Source: Streptomyces sp. NBC_01335 (GTDB lineage: Bacteria > Actinomycetota > Actinomycetes > Streptomycetales > Streptomycetaceae). From it: a stretch of DNA of 64,000 bases. The stretch lies in contig NZ_CP108370.1 of assembly GCF_035953295.1 (NCBI RefSeq), forward strand, positions 558,001 to 622,000, written 5' to 3'. Made by a program: the position numbers and the translations under genes. Positions 1 through 9,215 of the stretch are shown one piece after another (within the stretch, counting starts at the first letter, position 1; each line of letters starts with the position of its first letter). The notes under the pieces are model-generated. The model searched no databases and was not told the DNA's origin. It was given only the letters and a program-made list of their open reading frames with translations.

Positions 1-2322
1 CTCGGCTCCCTGGAGGTACTCGCCTTCGTGGCCCGGCGGCTGGAGGGCGAACCCGCCGCCCTGCTGCTCGCCGCCCGGGACGAGGCCGTACCGGAGCGGT
101 TCGACCGTGTCTTCCCGCACCTGACGGCCGGTCCGCTGGACCGGGCCGCCTCGGTGCTGCTGCTGAACGCGCAGCCGCACCCGCCCCTGGGCAGAGCCCG
201 GTCCCAGATCCTCCAGCAGGCGGCCGGCAACCCGCTGGCCCTCATCGAGCTCGCGCGCGCCTTCGCGAAGGACCCGAGCCGCCGCGACCGGGGGGCGATC
301 GACTCGCTCCCCCTCACCGCCCGGCTGGAGCAGATATTCGCCGCCGAGCTCCCCACCCTCCCCGAGGCGACCCGGCGGGCCCTGCTCCTCGCGGCGGCGG
401 CCGGCACCGCCCAGCTCTCCGACGTGCTCCACACGGTTCCCGGCATGGACGGCCCGGAGGTGTGGCTGCCGGCCGAGCGGACGGGGCTGATACGGGTCGA
501 AAGCGGCGAGGTGCGTCTACGCCATCCGCTCGTACGTTCCGCGATCTACCAGGCCGCCACCTTCACCGAACGCCGCGAGGCCCATCTGGTGCTCGCCGCC
601 GCCTTCACCGACGAACCCGATCGCCGTGCCTGGCACCTCGCGGCGGCGGCGCTCGGTCCGGACGCGGAGGTCGCCGACGCCCTGGCCGAGAGCGCGGAGC
701 GCTCACGCCACCGGGGCGGGTACGCGGCCGCGGCGGCGGCGCTGGAGCGCGCCGCCGAGCTCACCCCGGACCGGGATCAGCGCGCGAGCCGCCTGCTCGC
801 CGCGGCGTGGTCGGCCACGCACGGGGGACATCCGCAGTGGGTGAACGAGATCACCTCCCGGGTGGCCGCGCTGACGGAGGACGCGCAGGTCCTCGCCCAG
901 GCGTCCACACTCGCGGGCTGGTCCCTGGCCGTGACACTCCGGTACGAGGACTCCATCGCCTACCTGTTGCCGGTGGCCGAGTCCGTGGCCGCCGAGTACC
1001 CCGCCCTCGCCCTGGACGCCGCGGGAACGGCCGCGACCCCCGCGTACCGGTCCGGGAACCCCTTCCACCGGACCGAACTCCTGCGGATCACCGACCTCAT
1101 CGTGGCGGAACCGTACAAGGTCGACCGCATCTGGGTGCTGGCCTCGTGCGCCCCCTTCACCGCCCGGGACCGGGCCATGGAGCTCTTCGGCCACGCGCTG
1201 GAAACCGTGTCGGAGGGCGGGCTGTCCGACACCATCGTGCTCGGCGGCGCGGCCTGGGCGCTGGACGAGACGGATCACGCAGTCCGTCTTCTCGGGCGGG
1301 CCATGGATCATCTGCGCCGGGCGGCGACGGCCGGCGCCAACGCGACCGCCGCGTTCTCGCTCGCCAACTCCCTTTTCGAGAGCGGTGCCTGGACCGCCGC
1401 CCAGTCCACCGCCGAGGAGGCGTTCTGGATGGCGACGGAGGCGGGCGCGGACTACATGGCCGTGGGGTCGCCTCTCCTCCAGGCCACGCTGCGTGCCGCG
1501 CGCGGGGACCACGCGGGTGCGCGTGCCCGGGCCGGGCGGGCCGTACGCGCCGTCGACCTGCGCAAGCTGCCGGGCCTGTACGTGGCCCACCGGCGGGCGC
1601 TCGCCATGGCGGCCCTCGCGGAGGGTGACCACTCGACGGCGTACGAACAGTTCCGGCGCACCTTCACCCGGGACTTCCATCCGCTGCCCGTGCACTACCA
1701 CGCGTCCCTGTACTGCGTCGCGGATCTCGCCGCCGCAGCCGTCCGTGCCGGGCAGACCGACGACGCGCGCACCGTGCTCCGGGCCGCCGAGGAGACTCTG
1801 AGCGGGGCGCGCTCCGTCCGGCTGGACGCGATCCTGCACCGGGCCCGGGCCCTGCTCACCGAATCCGAGGGTGCGGAGGCCCATTTCCGGGCGGCGCTCG
1901 CCGACCCGGCCGCCGCCCAGTGGCCCTTCGAACACGCGCTGGTCAACCTGGACTTCGGCGAGTGGCTGCGGCGCCACCGGCGGAGCGCCGAGGCGCGCCC
2001 GCTGCTCGGTACCGCGCTGGAGTTCTTCGAACGGCTCGACGCGCGCCCGTGGATCGAGCGCGCCTCCGCCGAACTCCGTGCGGCGGGCGTGGCCGTGACG
2101 GCCGTGACCGCTCCGGACGCGGCGGCCGGTCTGACGCCCCAGGAACTCCAGATCGCCCAGCTGGCGGCGGAGGGTCTCACCAACCGGGATATCGGCGCCC
2201 GGCTCTATCTGTCGCCCCGCACCATCGGCTTCCACCTGCACAAGATCTTCCCGAAGCTCGGGGTCACCGCGCGCGGTCAGCTCCGCGACGTGCTGGGGAC
2301 CCCCGGCACCGGGTCGGACTGA
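1..2322 (+). CDS. LuxR-family (LAL-type) transcriptional regulator, 3' part
   Basis: The reading frame is open from base 1, so the gene starts upstream of the window; the first possible internal start is GTG 28. What remains is about 773 codons. The beginning (LGSLEVLAFVARRL...GEPAALLLAARDE) looks like the region after Walker B in LAL/MalT-like STAND ATPases. A long alanine/leucine-rich helical repeat region (TPR-like) follows. The last 60 residues form a LuxR helix-turn-helix (LTPQELQIAQLAAEGLTNRD, then SPRTIGFHLHKIFPKLGV). The protein should be a cytoplasmic ATP-dependent activator; its ligand and targets cannot be read from the sequence. It converges on the ABC operon, with a stem-loop between them. 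Confidence 0.9.
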   Translation, partial: LGSLEVLAFVARRLEGEPAALLLAARDEAVPERFDRVFPHLTAGPLDRAASVLLLNAQPHPPLGRARSQILQQAAGNPLALIELARAFAKDPSRRDRGAIDSLPLTARLEQIFAAELPTLPEATRRALLLAAAAGTAQLSDVLHTVPGMDGPEVWLPAERTGLIRVESGEVRLRHPLVRSAIYQAATFTERREAHLVLAAAFTDEPDRRAWHLAAAALGPDAEVADALAESAERSRHRGGYAAAAAALERAAELTPDRDQRASRLLAAAWSATHGGHPQWVNEITSRVAALTEDAQVLAQASTLAGWSLAVTLRYEDSIAYLLPVAESVAAEYPALALDAAGTAATPAYRSGNPFHRTELLRITDLIVAEPYKVDRIWVLASCAPFTARDRAMELFGHALETVSEGGLSDTIVLGGAAWALDETDHAVRLLGRAMDHLRRAATAGANATAAFSLANSLFESGAWTAAQSTAEEAFWMATEAGADYMAVGSPLLQATLRAARGDHAGARARAGRAVRAVDLRKLPGLYVAHRRALAMAALAEGDHSTAYEQFRRTFTRDFHPLPVHYHASLYCVADLAAAAVRAGQTDDARTVLRAAEETLSGARSVRLDAILHRARALLTESEGAEAHFRAALADPAAAQWPFEHALVNLDFGEWLRRHRRSAEARPLLGTALEFFERLDARPWIERASAELRAAGVAVTAVTAPDAAAGLTPQELQIAQLAAEGLTNRDIGARLYLSPRTIGFHLHKIFPKLGVTARGQLRDVLGTPGTGSD

Positions 2323-2324
2323 GC

Positions 2325-2351
2325 GACGGGCCGCGCCCGAACGGGCCCGTC
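2325..2351. terminator. Bidirectional stem-loop between convergent genes
   Basis: Perfect 8-bp arms GACGGGCC and GGCCCGTC surround an 11-nt loop. It starts 2 nt after the LuxR stop and lies 23 bp beyond the end of the ABC ATPase gene, so it can serve both strands. There is no U-tract, as is usual in Streptomyces. Confidence 0.55.
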
Positions 2352-2374
2352 CCTGCTGCCCGCCCCCGTCGGGG

Positions 2375-3135
<761 letters not shown>

Positions 3136-3139
<4 letters not shown>

Positions 3140-3936
3140 GGCGCGCTCCTCAGGTCCAGGGCGGATTCCAGCTTCCGGGCGCTGGCGACCAGGGTGCGGG
3201 TGTACTCCTCGCGCGGTGCGTGCACGACGTCGTGGACCGCGCCCTGCTCGACGGCCCGGCCGTCCTTCATGACGAGGACCCGGTCGGTGACCTTGGCGAC
3301 GACGGCGAGGTCGTGGCTGACGAAGAGCACGGCCATCTCCCGTTCCCGCACCAGGCCGTCGATGAGTTCCAGCATCTCCGCCTGGACGGAGACGTCCAGG
3401 GCGGTGGTGGGTTCGTCGGCGATGAGCAGCTTGGGTTCGCAGGCGAGCGCCATCGCGAGGGCGACGCGCTGACGCTGTCCGCCGGAGATCTCGTGCGCGA
3501 AGGCGCGTGAGATCCGCTCGGGTTCGGGCAGCCGGACCTGTTCGAGGGCCTCGGTCACGGCGGCGCGCAGGGGCTTGCCCTTGAGGCCGGTGCGCCGGGC
3601 GAGCGGTTCGGCGATCTGGCGGCCCAGTCGCATCAGCGGGTCGAGTGCGGTCAGCGGCTCCTGGAAGACGATGGCCGCGTCCCGTCCCCGGACCTCGGTG
3701 AGGCGCTTCTCGGGGGCGCCCACCGTCTGGGTGCCGGCGAGTACGACGCTGCCGGCCGAGGTCATGCCCTCGGGGAGCAGTCCGAGCACCGCGAGGGTGG
3801 TCAGGGACTTGCCGGAGCCGGACTCGCCGATGAGGCCGAGCCGTTCACCGCCGGCCACCGTGAAGGAGAGGTCGTCGACGAGGGTCCGGCCGTCGTCGGT
3901 CCGGACGGTCAGTCCCGTCACGTCGAGGAGAGTCAC
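3136..3936 (-). CDS. Peptide/nickel ABC transporter ATP-binding protein (DppD/OppD-like)
   Basis: A 266-aa ABC ATPase beginning with GTG at 3936 (VTLLDVTGLTVRTDDG). This start is chosen because it overlaps the upstream permease stop as GTGA, and the longer open frame to 4095 only adds low-complexity Arg/Pro/His residues that read through the permease gene. It shows Walker A GESGSGKSLTT, signature SGGQRQRVALAMA, Walker B LLIADEPTTALD and an H-loop (FVSHDLAVV). It pairs with the downstream ATPase as the second nucleotide-binding subunit of the same importer. Order and overlaps indicate one polycistronic message. Confidence 0.92.
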
Positions 3937-4808
3937 GCGCGCCTCCGCCGGGTGGCCGGGTCGAGGGTGTCCCGCAGGCCGTCGGCGATCAGGTTGACGC
4001 CGATGACGAGGAGGACGAGGAGGATGCCGGGCGCGAGCGCGCCGACGGGTGCCGTGGTGAAGGTGGCCTGGGCCTCCTGGAGCATGCGGCCCCACGAGGC
4101 GTTGGGCGGCGGTGCCCCGAGGCCGAGGTAGGAGAGTCCGGCTTCGGCGAGGACCGCGAGCCCGAACTGGAGGGCGAGGTTGACCACCAGGGTGGGCCAG
4201 ATGTTGGGCAGCACGTGGGAGAGGACGGTGCGCGGCCAGGAGGTGCCGGAGGTGCGGGCGGCGGTGATGTAGTCGCGTGCCAGGACCCGTTTGACGAGGA
4301 CGCGTACCAGGCGCGCCACGACCGCGCTCTGCGCCAGGCCGATCGCGAGGACCGCCGAGCTGAGCGTCGCCGAGCGCGCGGCGACGATGAGCATCGCCAG
4401 CAGCAGCGTCGGGAAGGCGATGAGGATGTCCAGCAGTGCCGAGAACGTGTCGTCGAGCCAGCCCTGCGCGAACGCGGCGAGCACGCCGAGGGTGATCCCG
4501 ATGAGCGCGGCGATGGCCACCGAGCCGAGGCCTGCCTCGACGGCGATGCGGGAGCCGGTCATCACCTGGGTGAACAGGTCGCGGCCGAGCTTGTCGGTGC
4601 CGAGCAGGTGGCCGCCGCCGGGTCCGTCGAGCCGTCCGCCGGAGGTGTCCTGGGAGTCGAAGGGCAGCCAGAAGAGCGACACCACGGCCAGCAGCACGAT
4701 CAGTCCGGCGAGTACGCAGCCGACGATCAGGTTGGCGGAACGGCGGGAACGCCGCTTGGCCCCGGTGGCCACGACGGCCGCCGGGGTGGTCAGGCCGGTC
4801 CCGGTCAT
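3933..4808 (-). CDS. Peptide/nickel ABC transporter permease (DppC/OppC-like)
   Basis: A 291-aa integral membrane protein starting at ATG 4808 (MTGTGLTTPAAVV). The longer frame to 5087 is an artefact of the overlapping permease. It has a basic N-terminus (GAKRRSRRSANL), a first membrane segment (IVGCVLAGLIVLLAVVSLF), then the DppC-type sequence DSQDTSGGRLDGPGGGHLLG with GTDKLGRDLF, and the permease EAA-like motif around TSGTSWPRTVLSHVLPNIWP that docks on the ATPases. It is coupled to the upstream permease by ATGA (4805-4808) and to the ATPase by GTGA. Confidence 0.92.
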   Translation of the reverse strand: MTGTGLTTPAAVVATGAKRRSRRSANLIVGCVLAGLIVLLAVVSLFWLPFDSQDTSGGRLDGPGGGHLLGTDKLGRDLFTQVMTGSRIAVEAGLGSVAIAALIGITLGVLAAFAQGWLDDTFSALLDILIAFPTLLLAMLIVAARSATLSSAVLAIGLAQSAVVARLVRVLVKRVLARDYITAARTSGTSWPRTVLSHVLPNIWPTLVVNLALQFGLAVLAEAGLSYLGLGAPPPNASWGRMLQEAQATFTTAPVGALAPGILLVLLVIGVNLIADGLRDTLDPATRRRRA

Positions 4809-5770
4809 CGGGTACCTCCCGAGAGTCGGCCGCGCAGCCGCGGGTCGATGATCCGCTGGACCAGGTCGGCGACGAAGCCGATCAGGAGCACCGCGAGGGT
4901 GGAGACGAACAGCACGCCCTGGATGACCGGGTAGTCGTGCTGGGAGATGCCGTTGGCGAGCTGCGAGCCGAGGCCCGGCAGCGCGTACACCGACTCCACG
5001 ACGACGGCGCCGAGCAGTGTCGAGGCGAGTTCGATGCCGAGGATGGAGATCACCGGGACCGACGCGTTGCGCAGGCCGTGCCGCCACATGGCACGGCCGA
5101 AGGACGAGCCGAGCGCCCGCGAGGTGCGCAGGTAGTCGCTGCCGAGCACGTCGAGGGTGGCGGAGCGTACGTAGCGGATCAGGGAGGCGCTCATCACCAG
5201 GGCGATGGTCACGACCGGCAGCACGAGGGCGCGGACCGCCTCGGCGGGGTCGGCCCAGCCGTCCGGCGGGAAGCCGCCGGACGGCAGCCAGCCCGCGTTC
5301 AGCGCGAACACCGCGATGAGGATCATGCCGAGCCAGAACACGGGGACCGCGATGCCCAGCTGGGACACGCCGCTGAGCAGTGCTCCGTACCAGGTGCGCC
5401 GCTTGTACGCGGCGACGAACCCGGCCGGTACGGCGACCAGGACGGCGAGGACGAACGCGGCCAGTGTGAGCGGGACGGTGACATTGAGCCGGGCACTGAT
5501 CTCGGGGCCCACCGGCAGCGAACTGACGAACGAGGTGCCGAGGTCGCCGCTCGCCATCTGCGCGATCCAGTGGGTGAACTGCTCGGGCAGCGGGCGGTCG
5601 GAGCCGATGGAGTGGCGGGCCGCGGCGATCTGCTCGGGGCTGGCGCCGACCGAGGTGAGCGCGTTGGCCGGGTCGCCGGGGAGCAGGCGCAGCAGTGCGA
5701 AGAGCACCACGCTCGCCAGGGCCAGCGACACCACGAGGAAGGCGAGCCGGCGCAGGAGGTAGCGCGCCAT
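4805..5770 (-). CDS. Peptide/nickel ABC transporter permease (DppB/OppB-like)
   Basis: A 321-aa membrane protein starting at ATG 5770 (MARYLLRRLAFLVVSLALAS). N-terminal helix then the family signature FALLRLLPGDPANAL, a periplasmic-type loop, and several hydrophobic segments ending in SVYALPGLGSQLANGI and FVADLVQRIIDPRLRG, typical of the DppB C-terminus. The start codon shares one base with the stop of the substrate-binding protein gene (TGATG), so translation is coupled. The very long open frame reaching 6691 is rejected because its N-terminal part is antisense-like low complexity over the binding-protein gene. Confidence 0.93.
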   Translation of the reverse strand: MARYLLRRLAFLVVSLALASVVLFALLRLLPGDPANALTSVGASPEQIAAARHSIGSDRPLPEQFTHWIAQMASGDLGTSFVSSLPVGPEISARLNVTVPLTLAAFVLAVLVAVPAGFVAAYKRRTWYGALLSGVSQLGIAVPVFWLGMILIAVFALNAGWLPSGGFPPDGWADPAEAVRALVLPVVTIALVMSASLIRYVRSATLDVLGSDYLRTSRALGSSFGRAMWRHGLRNASVPVISILGIELASTLLGAVVVESVYALPGLGSQLANGISQHDYPVIQGVLFVSTLAVLLIGFVADLVQRIIDPRLRGRLSGGTR

Positions 5771-7290
5771 CAGCCCGTCTTCTTGATGTCGTAGGCGAAG
5801 AACTGGGAGTTCAGGCCGTTGAGCGGGTAGCCGGAGAGCTTGGTGCTCGCGACGACGATCTGCGGGTAGAGGTAGAGCCAGTCGCTGGCGGCGTCCTTGG
5901 CGGTCTGCTCGTTGACCTTCTTGAGCAGTGCGGTCTGCGCGGCCGTGTCGGGCGCCTCCTCGGCTTCCTTGACCCACTGGGTGACCTGCGGGTTGTCGTA
6001 GCCCCAGTAGAAGTCGGGGTTGCCGTACCAGACCAGGTCGCGGTCGTTGACGTGCTCCTGGAGGGTGGCCGAGAAGTCGTGGTTCTTGTAGACCTTCGTG
6101 TACCACTCGTCGGGGGTGATCGTGTTGATCTTGACGGTGATGCCGACCTTGGCGAGCTGCGACTTGACGAAGGTCGCGGCGGTCGGGTGCGGGTCGTAGT
6201 TGGGGGTGTCGAGGGTGAAGCTGAAGCCCTTGGCGTAGCCGGCCTCGGTGAGGAGCTTCTTGGCCTTCGTCACGTCGTAGGCGTTGACGGAGGTGAGGTC
6301 CTCGTACCAGGGGTCGGTGGGCGGGACCATCGAGCCGATCTGCTTGCCGTAGCCGCCCCAGACGGACTCCAGGAGCTTCTTGTCGTCGATGGCGGCGGAC
6401 ACGGCCTGGCGCACCTTGACGTCGGTGAAGGGCTTGGCCTTGTCGTTGAACGCCAGCAGCAGCTTGGTGGTGGAGTTCCCGTCGTTGACCTTGTAGGAGC
6501 CGTTGCTCTTGAACTGCTCCAGGGCGTCGGGCGACTGCTCGCTGGTGACCACGTCGACGGCGTTGGTCAGCAGCGCGTTGTTCAGCGCGGTGGCGTCCTT
6601 GTAGTAGTGGAAGACGACCTGCTTGTTGGCGGCGGCGTCGCCCCAGTAGCCGGCGAAGCGGTTCAGGCTCAGCGCGGAACCGCGGGTCCACTTGTTCAGG
6701 GTGTACGGCCCGGTGCCGTCCTCGGTCGTCTTCAGGTTCTTCGCCTGGGCGTTGATGATCCAGACGTAGGAGAGGTTGTAGACGAAGGAGACCGACTTCT
6801 GGGACAGCGTGATCTTCACGGTCCGTGCGTCGGGGGTGGCGATGTCCTTGACGACCTCCAGGTTGCTCTTGCGGGCCGACTGGGAGTCGTCCGCGAGCAC
6901 CTTCTGAAGGCTGTACTTGACGTCCTCGCTGGTGAGGGCCTTGCCGCTGTGGAACTTCACGCCGTCGCGCAGGGTGAAGGTGTAGGTGAGGCCGTCGGCG
7001 CTGGTCGTGTAGTCCTCGGCGAGGAGCTTGTCGACCTTGCCGTCGTCGGTGAGCCGGAAGAGGCCCTCGTAGACGTTGCCGTTGAGCACCTCGGTGACGC
7101 CCTGGCCGCCGCCGGCGGTGTTGTCGAGGTTCTGCGGCTCGTAGAGGGAGCCGATGTTGACGACCGCGTCCTTGTTCCAGGTGCCGCCGCCGGAGGCGCT
7201 GGTGCCACCGTTGCCGCCGCAGGCGGTCAGGGCCACGGCGAGGGCAGCGACGGTCGCGGTGGAGAACAGGACGTTCTTCTTGGTGCTCAT
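5770..7290 (-). CDS. ABC transporter substrate-binding lipoprotein (SBP family 5)
   Basis: A 506-aa extracellular solute-binding protein. The start at ATG 7290 gives a lipoprotein signal: basic MSTKKN, hydrophobic stretch and lipobox LTAC with Cys24, then a Gly/Ser linker. The body matches family 5 (DppA/OppA): VVNIGSLYEPQNLDN, then TYTFTLRDGVKFHSGKALTS near residue 105, VRQAVSAAIDDKKLLESVWG, and the Asp/Trp-rich C-terminal half. It captures substrate outside the membrane for the two permeases downstream, with which it overlaps. Family 5 proteins bind peptides, nickel, heme or sugars; the ligand is not predictable here. Confidence 0.93.
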   Translation of the reverse strand: MSTKKNVLFSTATVAALAVALTACGGNGGTSASGGGTWNKDAVVNIGSLYEPQNLDNTAGGGQGVTEVLNGNVYEGLFRLTDDGKVDKLLAEDYTTSADGLTYTFTLRDGVKFHSGKALTSEDVKYSLQKVLADDSQSARKSNLEVVKDIATPDARTVKITLSQKSVSFVYNLSYVWIINAQAKNLKTTEDGTGPYTLNKWTRGSALSLNRFAGYWGDAAANKQVVFHYYKDATALNNALLTNAVDVVTSEQSPDALEQFKSNGSYKVNDGNSTTKLLLAFNDKAKPFTDVKVRQAVSAAIDDKKLLESVWGGYGKQIGSMVPPTDPWYEDLTSVNAYDVTKAKKLLTEAGYAKGFSFTLDTPNYDPHPTAATFVKSQLAKVGITVKINTITPDEWYTKVYKNHDFSATLQEHVNDRDLVWYGNPDFYWGYDNPQVTQWVKEAEEAPDTAAQTALLKKVNEQTAKDAASDWLYLYPQIVVASTKLSGYPLNGLNSQFFAYDIKKTG

Positions 7291-7343
7291 GGGGGTGGGG
7301 GCTCTTTCGGTGCGTGGAGCTGCGGGTCGGTCGGTGCCGGCGA

Positions 7344-8084
7344 TCAGTGCTGCGCGTCGAAGCCGTCGCGGAAGACGGGGAGCTTCTCGCCGGCCTCGAT
7401 GGGCAGGTGGAAGCGGTTCTGCCGCGGCGGCATCGGACAGTTGTACTGATCGGAGAACCCGCAGGGCGGCACGAAGGCCTGGTTGAAGTCGAGGACGACC
7501 CGGCTCTCGTCCTCCGTACGCCGCACGAAGAGGAAACGGCCGGCGCCGTAGGTGGAGTCGCCGTTGGTCGGGTCGCCGAAGACGAGCAGCAGGGTGCCGT
7601 CGTCGTCGAAGGCGCTCAGCGTGTAGTCGCGGCCGTCGAAGGTGAGCGCGATGTCGCCCGGGACGACCAGGTCGCGGCTGCCGCCGTTGTCCCGGATGTG
7701 CTCGAAGGCGACGCGCCGGGCGCCGGGGACGGGCGTGTACGTGGCTTCCAGCACCAGGGCGGGGTCGTACGCGAAGGTGTCGACCCGGTCGAAGGCGCGG
7801 ATGGCGGGAGCGTCGGCGTCCCAGAACCGCAGGCCCCGCTCGGGCTCGCCGCTGACCAGGTCGGTGCGCCGGACCTCGGTGACGGTCACGGTGTCCGGCG
7901 CGTCCGCGCGTGCGGCCTCCGCGTCCGGGGTCTCCCCCGACGGCGCCCAGCGGGTCTCGACCAGGGCGAGGTTGCCCATCGGGGAGGTGAGCGCACGGTG
8001 GCGCTCGGCGCGCCAGGCGTCCCATGCCTCAGCCGGGTCGACGGTCGCGCGGGCGGGGGTGGAGTCGGACACGGCAGTACTCAT
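7344..8084 (-). CDS. DUF1684 domain protein
   Basis: A 246-aa cytoplasmic protein from ATG 8084 (MSTAVSDSTPARATVDPAEA). The N-terminus has the WDAWRAERHRALTSPMGNLA pattern of DUF1684. The C-terminal half carries the conserved block: GAGRFLFVRR, VLDFNQAFVPPCGFSDQYNC and PMPPRQNRFHLPIEAGEK. No enzyme activity is established for this family. The gene ends 53 bp before the binding-protein start on the same strand and is probably co-transcribed with the transporter. The alternative start at 8108 adds eight residues with no better ribosome site. Confidence 0.85.
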   Translation of the reverse strand: MSTAVSDSTPARATVDPAEAWDAWRAERHRALTSPMGNLALVETRWAPSGETPDAEAARADAPDTVTVTEVRRTDLVSGEPERGLRFWDADAPAIRAFDRVDTFAYDPALVLEATYTPVPGARRVAFEHIRDNGGSRDLVVPGDIALTFDGRDYTLSAFDDDGTLLLVFGDPTNGDSTYGAGRFLFVRRTEDESRVVLDFNQAFVPPCGFSDQYNCPMPPRQNRFHLPIEAGEKLPVFRDGFDAQH

Positions 8085-8605
8085 TCGTCTAGGCGGGGCA
8101 GCCCTCACCCTCTACTACTACAGAAGGTGAATACATGGCCAAAGCATCACCTTTATTGGTCATAAGTCCCCCTAATGTCAAACCTTCGATCCACATGGTG
8201 AGACGGTCATCCCGGTCACGGAAGCCGCCATTCCGGCCCTATGACCGACGGAAAAACACAAGTCGTGTTCCGGTGAGGGGACTTGCAGCCTTCTGCGTAC
8301 CGGCCGGTCGGCTCCCGGATCGGCACCCGATCGGCACCCAGGGGATCGTCCCAAAAAGCGAGAAGACAGGGCGCGTACGGCGACCAGCCGACCGGGCCCC
8401 ACGGCGGGGTGCCCGGTGGGGGGATCCTGCGTCATCGCTGTGCGCTGGGCGCGTCATCGCGGTGGAGCCGGGCGCGATCGCGCGCCCCTCTTCTCCCCGA
8501 CCGTCTTCGGCGAGGCGGGAGGGCGGCCCTGGCGATCACCGCCAGGACCACCCGTCAGGAACGGCCCACCGGGATTGCCGTAGCAATCGGCGAGGTCCCG
8601 CAGCG
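8085..8605. promoter_or_regulatory. Intergenic region with upstream signals of the DUF1684/ABC operon
   Basis: About 520 bp without a convincing gene. Close to the operon start an inverted repeat AAGGTGA (8124-8130) / TCACCTT (8147-8153) with a 16-nt spacer lies in locally AT-richer DNA, a plausible promoter/operator for the leftward operon. Nothing else stands out between 8160 and 8600; open frames there have no coding character. Confidence 0.35.
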
Positions 8606-8634
8606 GCGGCCCACCGGTCGAACCGGTGGGCCGC
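8606..8634 (-). terminator. Strong stem-loop after the small secreted-protein gene
   Basis: Perfect 13-bp arms GCGGCCCACCGGT / ACCGGTGGGCCGC with a 3-nt CGA loop. It lies 49 bp downstream of the stop at 8683 on the leftward strand and would end transcription of the RHS/lipoprotein unit before the intergenic region. Confidence 0.65.
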
Positions 8635-8682
8635 GGCGCGGTGACGCGGTGACGCAGTGACGCGGCGCCTACGAGGACTCCG

Positions 8683-9198
8683 TCACGACGCGCAGACGAG
8701 TTTCAGGAACACCCGAAGCGCGTCGGTGCGCAGCTCCTGTACGTAGATGTAGACGCTGTTGTCGCAGCCGTCGACCACGTTGTCATAACTTCCGTACCCC
8801 ACCTTCACCCCCTTCGGGATTTTCTGCCATTTCCGGCCTTCCGACGACGGGGTGATTTTCACCAGTTCGATCCCCGGCTGACCGGAATCGGCGAGGAACT
8901 CTTCCCATTCCTTCCGGGATGCGTCGAACTGAATTTCACCTGCGGAGCCCGACCAGTCCTCCTGCTCACAGAAGCGCAGGTTGGCCACTGCGTCAGGAAT
9001 GGCGAGACCGTACACCTTCTCGACCTTTTCCAGACTGCGCCCATGCGTGCACCCCGCGTACATACGAGAGTCGGCCCGCGCTTCAGAATTCTTGCCCGTC
9101 TCTGCGCGAGTGGTCGTGCCGCAGCCCCAGCAGGAAAGCGCGAGGAGTCCCGGCAGGACGAAACCGAGCCATACTCTGGGCCAGATGATTGACTCCAT
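8683..9198 (-). CDS. Small secreted or lipoprotein-like protein downstream of the RHS gene
   Basis: A 171-aa protein I do not recognise. It starts at ATG 9198, 17 bp after the RHS stop codon, and so is probably in the same transcript. The N-terminus has a hydrophobic segment (VWLGFVLPGLLALSCWGC) ending in cysteines, compatible with an export signal or an imperfect lipobox. The mature part has three further cysteines (GCTHGRS, FCEQEDW, GCDNSVY) plus one near the C-terminus. Base composition is less GC-biased than its neighbours. Its position directly after a polymorphic RHS protein suggests an immunity partner or accessory factor; this is inference from context only. Confidence 0.6.
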   Translation of the reverse strand: MESIIWPRVWLGFVLPGLLALSCWGCGTTTRAETGKNSEARADSRMYAGCTHGRSLEKVEKVYGLAIPDAVANLRFCEQEDWSGSAGEIQFDASRKEWEEFLADSGQPGIELVKITPSSEGRKWQKIPKGVKVGYGSYDNVVDGCDNSVYIYVQELRTDALRVFLKLVCAS

Positions 9199-9215
9199 AC
9201 CATTCCACTTCGCAG

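Noticed and set aside
8641..8668. GTGACGC short repeats before the small secreted-protein gene end
   Set aside because: A few imperfect 7-9-bp units only; too short to support a functional call beyond the neighbouring hairpin.
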